Positions 56,956 to 64,000 of a stretch of 64,000 bases of DNA are shown piece after piece. A program made the translations under genes and the position numbers. The stretch covers positions 553,986,705-554,050,704 of the forward strand of contig NC_092872.1 in the NCBI RefSeq assembly GCF_028372415.1, read 5' to 3'. Each line of letters starts with the position of its first letter. Within the stretch, counting starts at the first letter, position 1. The notes beneath the pieces were generated by a model. It was given only the letters and a program-made list of their open reading frames with translations. It did not search any database and was not told the DNA's origin. Source of the DNA: Notamacropus eugenii. Its lineage: Eukaryota > Chordata > Mammalia > Diprotodontia > Macropodidae.

Positions 56956-57350
56956 GGTTCATCAGTATAATAAAATTCCAGTGTAGAACCTCCCTCCATC
57001 AATGCAGATTGCCACTCTTCTATAACTTGTAATCTTAGAGAGTTATCTAAGGACTGAATAATTAAGCAACTTATCCATGGTTACTATTTGTCAATAGATT
57101 TAGTCTTCTGGACTCCAGATAGGCCCTTTGTGAATATACCATGCTATTTCTCTACGCCTATCTATTGTTATTTTGAGATTCATACATTGGGTGATAGAGT
57201 TCTTTCCTGATTTTCCCTAGTTGTTAGCACATGGTTCATTTTGAAATTTTATGTTTTATATATTTTAATTTTCTTGCCTGTGTATATACTACATCTCATC
57301 CACATATCCACCCCAACTAGAGATGGGTATAATCTAATAGACAGTAGAAT
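56956..57350. other. No recognisable gene
   Basis: No clear repeat or open frame. Confidence 0.4.
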
Positions 57351-57369
57351 TACACACAATGCCTTGCAC

Positions 57370-57955
57370 TAAATAGCTCACTAAATAATGATAGTAATAT
57401 TAACAATAGTTAAAATTTATGTAACTCATTAAGTTTTGCAAAGCACTCTATGAATATTAACTTACGTGATCCTTACAACAGTCTTGGGATATAGATGCTA
57501 TCATCTCTCTAGAAATAGGTATCTAGATTTACATACCTGTCTAGATTCAGATCTAGATACAGATGACTGCTAGGTAACACAGGGGATAGAACATGGGGCC
57601 TAGAGTCAAGAAGACCTGAGTTATCCAACCTTAAACACTTATGAGCTGTGTGCCTCTGAATAAGTCCCTTAACTTCTGCTTGCTTTAATTCCTTCAGTTA
57701 TAAAAATGGGAATAATGACACCATCTACTTTCCAGGGTTATTGAGAAGATGAAATGAAATAATATTTGTAAAGTGCTTCGAATAGTTCTTGGCACATAGT
57801 AGGTACTGCCTACATGCTTATTCCCTCTCCTTCACAATTGAGACAGAAGTTAAATGACTTGACTAGAATCACATAGCTAGTAAATGTCAACTAGTGGATT
57901 AGAACATAGGGCTTCCTGACTCCAGGTCCACTATTCTACCCATTTGTTTAGTTAG
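57370..57955 (-). mobile_element. MIR split by a SINE
   Basis: The first part (57370-57530) has 'ttttgcaaagcactctatga' and 'gatccttacaacagtcttgg'. The second part (57836-57955) resumes with 'gagacagaagttaaatgact' and 'atcacatagctagtaaatgt'. Together they make one reversed MIR. Confidence 0.75.
57560..57830 (+). mobile_element. tRNA-headed SINE inside the MIR
   Basis: 'gactgctaggtaacacaggg', 'gcctagagtcaagaagacct', 'tatgagctgtgtgcctctga', 'aatatttgtaaagtgcttcg' and 'ggcacatagtaggtactgcc'. Near full length and less diverged than the MIR it splits. Confidence 0.8.
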
Positions 57956-58049
57956 CTGTATCATAGTAAGTGTTCAACTGAAATGAACTGGAGGAAAAAG
58001 CAAAAGAATTGAATAGTGAGAAGTTAGTACAAATATTGACTATTTTCAC

Positions 58050-58312
58050 CAGTAGGGTTGACATCCTTCAAAGCTCAGCTCTTCCATGTTCTAGAGGGGG
58101 GGTCTTTTCTGATCCTCCAATTATTAGAATTCCTTCCATAATTATATCACATTCATACTGCATGTATCTTGTATTTGCTTGAGGTAGAATGTAAGCTTCT
58201 TGATGACAGGCAGTGTTTCATTCTTGACTTTATATCCCTAGTACTTAGCACAGGATCTGGCACATAGTAGGTGCTTAATAAATGCCAGTTGAAGGAATGA
58301 ATGAGGGCTCCA
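58050..58312 (+). mobile_element. L2 3' end (first of three)
   Basis: 'atccttcaaagctcagctct', 'gtaagcttcttgatgacagg', and a clean end 'catagtaggtgcttaataaa' plus 'gaatgaatgag'. Confidence 0.8.
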
Positions 58313-58499
58313 TGAACCCAATATAGATATTGCACTTATACCATGGCTAAAGATTGTTTGCTGTGGGAAAAATCCAGTGTTTCAGTGGTTATTGTTGCGC
58401 TCAATATATTCATTTCTCATTCTGAATCTGAAAGTCCTATGGGCTCACATTTGAGAGACCTGAGTTGTAATCCCATCTCTACCATTAACTTGCCTTGTG

Positions 58500-58765
58500 A
58501 CTGGTCCTCACTGACTGTTGTCTATGCCTGGAATTCTCTCCTTCATTTCTACCTCCTGGCTTCCTTCAAGTCTCAGCTAAAACTATATCTTCAATGAGAA
58601 GCCTTTTCCCCTACTTGATGGACCTTTGTCTTGATTATTTGTAATTTATCTTGTGCGTAGTTTTACATGTTTCTCCTTAAAAGCATAAGCTCTTAGAGAG
58701 CTTTCTTTTTATCATCATCACTTAGCCTTGCACATAGTAGGTGCTTAATAAATGCCCTTGGTTGG
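58500..58765 (+). mobile_element. L2 3' end (second of three)
   Basis: 'tatgcctggaattctctcct', 'cttccttcaagtctcagcta', and the same end 'catagtaggtgcttaataaa'. The 84-codon plus frame 58343-58597 overlaps it. Confidence 0.8.
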
Positions 58766-58779
58766 AAGGTAGGTTGTGA

Positions 58780-59045
58780 ATTCCAAATATCCATTTAAAG
58801 TGGGAGCACACCTCAGACATTTCTCACATGGCTATATTACTTTTACACTTCTCTCCTGGGTCTAGTTACTTCTCTTCCTCTCCTTTTTCCCTTTCCCCTT
58901 TCCCCCTCCCAGCTAGATTTTAAGTTTCTTGAAAACAGAGGCCGTCTTTCTTTTTTTTTCATGTTCACATTCCCAGACCTTAGCACAATGCCTGGCACAT
59001 AATTGGTATTTAATAAATGATTATTGACTATCTGGAAAAAAAGTT
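58780..59045 (+). mobile_element. L2 3' end (third of three)
   Basis: 'gattttaagtttcttgaaaa', 'agcacaatgcctggcacata', 'ttggtatttaataaatgatt'. Confidence 0.75.
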
Positions 59046-59049
59046 TATT

Positions 59050-59865
59050 GACTTGTCTTGGCTTGACAATTAACTTCTCCTTAGTCCCTGCTTTCTTCTT
59101 GTTTAAAATTAAGAAGCTGAACCCTAAGGTCACTTCTAGCTCTACTCGACTATGAAGTTTATGCTTAAAACCTAACCCTCCTGACTCACAGTCCAATGTT
59201 TATTGTACCATTTGTACATATTGTCTTCAGAGCTATCAAAGACAAAATAACAATCAATTTATGATGCACAGCACATCAAGAAGGCAATACATACACAGGG
59301 TAACTTCAAGGAATTCTGAGATTGGCTTTGCTGAATGTTGTTCTGCCAACAACTACATTCGGAATTCTCAGACAAGACTGTGAACCTATTTCATCAAAAA
59401 AAAAAAAACCAACATTGTTTCTGATCATTATTGCATCTGCCAGTCATCCAACTGTCATAGCATCTATAATGTAGGAAGATCACCAATCCAAGGCCACAAT
59501 AGGATTTAACCAAAGTAGGAGGGGATCTTAGTTGCTATCATTCTAACCACATCTGAATAAAGGTCTTGTACACAATTCCTGGCAAATAGTTAATTGTACT
59601 TTACTTGAAGACCTGTATGTATGATCAGTTTTCTTCAAGCATAAAGGAAGACAGCAGAGATTTCAGTTCCATAGGTTATCTTAGGTTATCTGTTCCAGAC
59701 AGTGGTATACATTCATTTATACTCTGCCGTGTTTGGAGGGGATTAAAGTATAAGAAATCTGGAAAAGGTCAAAGGGACAGGTTATAAGGACTGAATATCA
59801 AAGAGGGTTTTATGGTTTGTTTTTCTTTTTCCAAAGGTAAAAGGGAACCACTAGATTTTATTGAA
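59050..59865. other. No recognisable gene
   Basis: A 14-base A run near 59396-59409. No clear repeat; the 60-codon frame 59605-59787 is unrecognised. Confidence 0.4.
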
Positions 59866-59869
59866 AAGG

Positions 59870-60712
59870 GGTGCTATGAAGCAGAGCCAAGATGGTGGGG
59901 TAAAGGCAGGAGAACACCTGAGCTCTCTCTCAAACCTCTGCAAATACCTTTAAATAATGACTCTAAACAAATTCTAGAGTGGCAGAACCCACAAAAAGAT
60001 GGAACAAAACAATTTTCCAGTCCAAGACAATGTAGACGGTCATCAGTAAAGGACTGTTGCACCAGTCCAAAGACAGAGAGGAAATATGATGGAGGGAAAT
60101 AAAGTTAACAATATTAACTGTGAAAAAAACTTGAAATAAATTTCACTGATAAAGATCTCATTTCTCAAACATATGGAGAACTGAGTCACATTTATAAAAA
60201 ATAAAAGCTATTCCCCAACTGATAAGTGATCAAAAGTTATGATCACTTTTCAGATGAAGTCATAAAAGCTATCTATAACCATATAGCTCTCACTCTTCAT
60301 TGAAGAAATGTAAATTGAAACAATTTTGAGGTATTCCTTCACAACTATTAGATTGGATAACAGGACAGAAAAGGTAAATGACAAATGGTGGAGGAGATGT
60401 GGGCAAAATGAGATTTAATTGCCCTGTTGGTGGAGTTTTGAATCAATTCAACCATTATGTAGAACAATTTGGAACTATGCTCAAAGGGATACAAAATCAT
60501 GTGTGGCCTAGCAATATCACTACTAGGTCAGTATCCCAAAAGAGAAAAAAAAAGCAAACAGAAAGGAAAAGAACCTATATGTACAGAAATCCTTATAATA
60601 ACTCTTTTCTGGGGGTATTTATAAGTTGAAGGGAAGCCCATTAATTGGGGAATGGCTGAACGAGTTCTGATATGTGATTATGATGGAATACTATTGTACT
60701 ACAAGAAACGAT
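59870..60712 (+). mobile_element. L1 with 5' UTR joined to late ORF2
   Basis: It starts near the L1 5' end ('gagccaagatggtggggtaa') and runs through 5' UTR to about 60075. It then jumps to the spacer/ORF2-start region ('gatggagggaaataaagtta', 'taactgtgaa' at about 60120). It jumps again near 60125-60135 to late ORF2 ('gataaagatctcatttctca'). Late ORF2 text continues to 'actacaagaaacgatgg', where non-L1 sequence begins. The 96-codon plus frame 59812-60102 is 5' UTR and flank, not a gene. Confidence 0.75.
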
Positions 60713-61681
60713 GGCTCACTCAAATCAAAGTTAACTGCAAGTCATGTCATCAATTCCCTGATGTCACCGGACTCTTAGAAAATGCAGGACAATTACAACC
60801 TGCAGAAGAAAGACAAGTAAGGAAGAAATGCAGTGCCAGCAATGAGCTCAGAGGCTCTAAAATCTCCTGGTATGCAGTCTGTTGTTTGGACATCTATGCA
60901 TGTTCTAGAAGTCCTTTGTTTTGCTCCTCAGTCTCCATGGCTTTCAAAAGGGTGGTGTCAGGGACTTCTTGGATACTCCACACTTCAGAGACAGATGATA
61001 TAGGTCACTTTCCAGGAATGCAGGACTCCAAGCATTAAATACAGGAGGTCTTCATGCTGTGCAGTGATGTCAAGAGGAGACCATTAAAACTAGCTCTATG
61101 GGAGGAGCATGACCTTTTCTCCATCTGATTTTAGATTAAGGGCTGAAAGAAATCTTCAAAGTAATTTAACCCTAACCTTTCATTTTACATTTGAGGGAGG
61201 TGAAGTCCAGAGACAAGTGACTTGTGCAAGGTCACACAAGTAGTAGACAGCTGAACTAAGAATTGAAATCAGATCCTTTATCTCCCCGTATAGCTACATT
61301 TCCACTGTAGCATGTGGCTGCCTTGAGAAATCCAAGTGGTTTATTATGTGTGGAGAAAATTTTAAAATTTGGGAGAATGGAAAGAAGAGAGTTACATGAT
61401 GAAAAGGAAATAATTATTTTATGTAACAGAAAACTACCTTCCAGGATCAAATGAGATAATAATTGTAAAGCCTACAGCACTGTGGATGGCACACAGTAGG
61501 TATTATATAAATGTTAGTTATTGTTACAATAATAACAATATAATTATTGTATCATCAATTATATTAAAATTAAATCATATATATTATAATGATGTATAAT
61601 ATAAATCAATATAAAATTGTAACATAATTATTACGCAATTGGTTTTAATAATCAAAATATTTTATTTTTCTTTAGAAAGAA
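60713..61681. other. Foreign block inside the L1: RTE-like scrap, unknown sequence, SINE pieces
   Basis: The first 65 bp ('ctcactcaaatcaaagttaa', 'gtcatcaattccctgatgtc') resembles the RTE-type SINE tail. About 300 bp of unrecognised sequence follows. A reversed MIR lies at about 61080-61285 ('gacttgtgcaaggtcacaca') and a forward SINE tail at 61440-61530 ('ggcacacagtaggtattata'), then AT-rich text. 'aagaaacgatg' on the left and 'aagaaatgatg' (near 61682-61693) on the right match the same L1 position. The 128-codon plus frame 60652-61038 joins L1 remnant to this block. Confidence 0.5.
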
Positions 61682-62160
61682 GAAGAAATGATGAGCAGGA
61701 TGCTCTCAAATAAGCCTGGAAAGACTTACATGGGTTTATGCAAAGTGAAATGTACCGTGTACAAAGTAACAGCAACATTGTATAATTATCAGCTGTGAAT
61801 GACTTAGCTATTCTCAGCAATACAGTGACCCAAGAGAACTCTAAAGTACTTATGAAAAATGCTATCCATCCCCAGAGAAAGAACTGATGATCTCTGAATA
61901 CAGATTGAAGTATACTTTTTTTAACTTTATTTTTCTGGAGGTTTTTTTTGTTTATATTTTCTTTCACAACATAACTACCATTGATATGTTTTGCATGACT
62001 ACGCATGTATAATCTACATAGAATTGTTGCTTTCTCAGTGAGGGGTGGGGAGGGAGGAAGGGAGAGAATTTGGAACTCAACATTTTAAAAATGAATGTTA
62101 AAATTTGTTTTTACATGTAACAGTGGAAAATAAAATACGAAATAAAAGCTAAAAAAAGAA
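61682..62160 (+). mobile_element. L1 3' end, first of two in series
   Basis: It starts 'gaaatgatgagcaggatgct', continues with late ORF2 and 3' UTR ('tttgcatgactacgcatgta', 'gtggggagggaggaagggag') and an A-rich end. The 114-codon minus frame 61662-62006 is antisense. Confidence 0.85.
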
Positions 62161-62640
62161 AAGAAATGATAAGCAGGATGCTCTCAGAAAAAAAAAAAAA
62201 CGTGGAAAGACTTACATGAACTTATGCAAAGTGAAATGAACAGAACCAGGAGACTATTGTACACAGTGACAGCAATATTGTATCATGATATTCTATGAGT
62301 TACTTAGCTGTCCTAATCTATACAACAATCCAGGACATCTGTAGGACTTAGGATGAACAGTACTGTCCATCTCCAGAGAAAACTGGTAGAGCCTGAATGC
62401 AGATCATAGATTCTTTTTCTTCACTTTCTTTCTTGATTTTTGTCTGTGTTTTCTTTCATAGAATGATTTACATGGAAATGTGTTTTTCATGACTACACAT
62501 GTATGTCAAATTGCTTGCCTTCTCATTGGAGAAAAGGGAAGGAGAGAATTTGGAATTCAACATTTGAAAAAAATGTGAAAATTATTTTTCTATGTAATTG
62601 GGAAAATAAAATATTAAATAATGAAAAAAAAGAAAGAAAA
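62161..62640 (+). mobile_element. L1 3' end, second of two in series
   Basis: It starts at the same L1 position ('gaaatgataagcaggatgct'), has a 13-base A run near 62189-62201, and runs through the same 3' UTR words to 'gaaaataaaatattaaataa' and an A-rich tail. It is diverged from the first copy by many substitutions. Confidence 0.85.
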
Positions 62641-62644
62641 AGGA

Positions 62645-62940
62645 ATACCATATTCTGAAGTGATGAGTAAAAATCACTTTGGTAGCTCAGTTGAGGATCA
62701 GTTTGAGTGGGAAGAGAAGGCAAGAGGACCGATTAGGATGCTTTTGGAACAGTTCAAATATTAGGAGATGAGGACCTGTACTAAGGTGGTAGCTATGTGA
62801 GTGAAGAAGAGATGTATAGGAAAAAACTGTTAAGTCAGAAATGAGAAGGTTTGATACCAATTTGGATATGAGGTCTAAATGTGGGTGAGGAATCTAGAAA
62901 AACACCAATGTTTCGGAGGAGAAATAACGTAAGTACTGAT
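62645..62940 (+). repeat. Unnamed ancient dispersed repeat
   Basis: 'agaggaccgattaggatgct', 'actaaggtggtagctatgtg', 'aacaccaatgtttcggagga' seems to be the neighbouring part of the same old repeat as 19.06-19.45 kb. Confidence 0.4.
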
Positions 62941-63029
62941 GTTCCCTAGAGGAAAACTATCTAAGTTACTTAACTGGAGGTCCACAGATGCCTCAGGGGT
63001 GCATGGTCAAACACTGAAGACACTAACGT

Positions 63030-63425
63030 CCTCCACTGCATCCTGAGCCATCACAAGTGAACTTCACTTTTGTCTTGCTCCTGGACATGGATGACTCTGG
63101 AAGGGAGAGTAAAGCTAACAAGGATGCACAACTGTGCCTAACTTAAATCTAATAAATGCTTGAGTCAAAAACTGGGAACTGTAGTCACAACCCTGCACCC
63201 AGATGGTCCAAGTCATAGGGTTGTCATCTCACTGGACTGAAGCAGCAATGGGATCTGACAGGCCTCTGTGTGTTAGAGCAGCCTTTTTGAAGGACTGCAC
63301 TGTTCACCTCCTGCCTTCTGAGCTTTTTTTGGTCTGATCAACCACAATTGGACCCTCTGTACCTTGACCCTGGCATAGTGATGGGATTTTGGCTGTCTTT
63401 GAGCGTGAAGGACAACGACCAGCCA
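63030..63425 (+). mobile_element. RTE-type 3' end or RTE-tailed SINE
   Basis: 'ggatgactctggaagggaga' followed by 'tgcctaacttaaatctaata' matches the RTE-like tail half of the SINE at 35.6 kb. The far end 'gagcgtgaaggacaacgacc' matches the RTE terminal phrase. The roughly 250 bp between is not recognised. Confidence 0.5.
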
Positions 63426-63524
63426 ATCTACTGGAGAGTTGTTATTTTATACATGTATATGCACACACATGTTTGTCTGTATGTTGGGGATGGTGTATAG
63501 CTTACCAATTGATATTTTAGAGAA

Positions 63525-63745
63525 GGCCACATGTTTGGTTTAGTGGCAAGTGTTCTGAATTTAGAGTCAGAAGAATTGGATTAAAATCCTGACTCTGATA
63601 ATTATCTATGTGACCTTGAGAATGTCATTCAGGCTCTCTGGAACTTAGTTTCCTCATTTAAAAAAGTTTCTTCATTTTAAAAATGAAGTGAGTTGTGTAG
63701 GGTGACCTCTAAATTCCCTTCTAGCTATAAATCTATGATACATAT
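63525..63745 (+). mobile_element. MIR/CORE-SINE copy
   Basis: 'tttagagtcagaagaattgg', 'atctatgtgaccttgagaat', 'ttcccttctagctataaatc'; a short internal duplication ('tttcttcattt') is present. Confidence 0.75.
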
Positions 63746-63784
63746 TATAATGATGACATTATATTCATGCCATAAGGGAAGCAA

Positions 63785-63900
63785 TTTGAGTTTCATTTAT
63801 TAAGCAACTACCATGTGCCAGATACTAAACTGATCCTAATTCAATGTCAAAAATGAAATAATTTCTGTCCTCAAAGAGCTTACATTCTCCTGGGAAGGCA
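63785..63900 (+). repeat. Ancient repeat, 'stock phrase' type
   Basis: 'attaagcaactaccatgtgc', 'tctgtcctcaaagagcttac', 'attctcctgggaaggcag'. Confidence 0.55.
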
Positions 63901-63904
63901 GGAG

Positions 63905-64000
63905 TAGTTGGGACGGGCAGTATGGCATATTTGAAAGAGCCTATCTCAAAGCATCTAGGTTCGAATACTGACAGGTCACCTGACTGATTGTATTGATCAA
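63905..64000 (+). mobile_element. SINE head, cut by the window end
   Basis: 'gggcagtatggcatatttga' and 'ctaggttcgaatactgacag' give the A/B-box-derived head; the rest lies beyond the window. Confidence 0.6.

Noticed and set aside
60652..61038. 128-codon plus frame
   Set aside because: It begins in an L1 ORF2 remnant, passes an RTE-like scrap and then unrecognised sequence; no family is recognised.
1..64000. CRISPR array, bacterial operon, prophage or plasmid features
   Set aside because: Tandem repeats here are eukaryotic microsatellites and there are no spaced direct repeats; the sequence is eukaryotic repeat-rich DNA without bacterial gene density.
1..64000. Endogenous retrovirus with gag/pol/env
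   Set aside because: I found no paired long terminal repeats, primer-binding site or retroviral protein frames; reverse-transcriptase remnants are of LINE type.

Overview
The window looks like intergenic DNA from a marsupial nuclear genome. It is AT-rich and consists almost entirely of interspersed repeats and microsatellites. The repeat mixture points to a marsupial: L1 copies with long ORF1/ORF2 spacers, ORF1-only half-L1 elements, a BovB/RTE fragment, many CORE-SINE/MIR-type copies, L2 3' ends, and tRNA-headed SINEs carrying the phrase 'ttaaccccaatt'. I did not see the SINE that dominates the grey short-tailed opossum, as I remember it. That makes an Australian marsupial somewhat more likely, but this is a weak inference. 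No intact protein-coding gene, tRNA, rRNA, CRISPR array or bacterial feature is present. The open reading frames of 60-166 codons are chance frames, frames across simple repeats, or remnants of LINE proteins.

Layout. 1-7.4 kb: two decayed plus-strand L1-type elements and a LINE-like dispersed repeat. 8-16 kb: SINE fragments, a (TTTCC)23 tract, an L2 end carrying (GT)30, a fold-back DNA-transposon relic (12.3 kb), and a second L2 split by a 262-bp inverted-repeat element with telomere-like ends and TA flanks (14.8-15.06 kb). 16.1-19.0 kb: a minus-strand half-L1 with a SINE inserted in its ORF1. 19-28 kb: SINEs, L2 and L1 scraps and an antisense BovB/RTE fragment (25.4-26.3 kb). 28.8-31.2 kb: an internally deleted L1. 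32.06-32.56 kb: a processed pseudogene of ATP5MF (ATP synthase subunit f), the only host-gene-derived sequence recognised, with poly(A) and a 13-bp target-site duplication. 33-40 kb: polypyrimidine tracts, a complete 325-bp RTE-tailed SINE with a 13-bp duplication, and an old CR1/L3-like LINE. 40.9-49.7 kb: one L1 interrupted by a 5'-inverted L1 and then, about 100 bp on, by a complete half-L1. 50-59 kb: MIR/CORE-SINE copies and four L2 3' ends. 59.9-62.6 kb: a rearranged L1 ending in two successive 3' ends. 62.6-64 kb: older repeats.

No genes cooperate here. The biological content is a record of retrotransposition: nesting, twin priming, a shared ORF2-deletion junction in half-L1s, tail sharing between SINEs and BovB, and one host retrocopy. 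I found no evidence of a new functional system. The items most worth checking are the telomere-motif inverted-repeat element, the half-L1 architecture and the L1 deletion edges.
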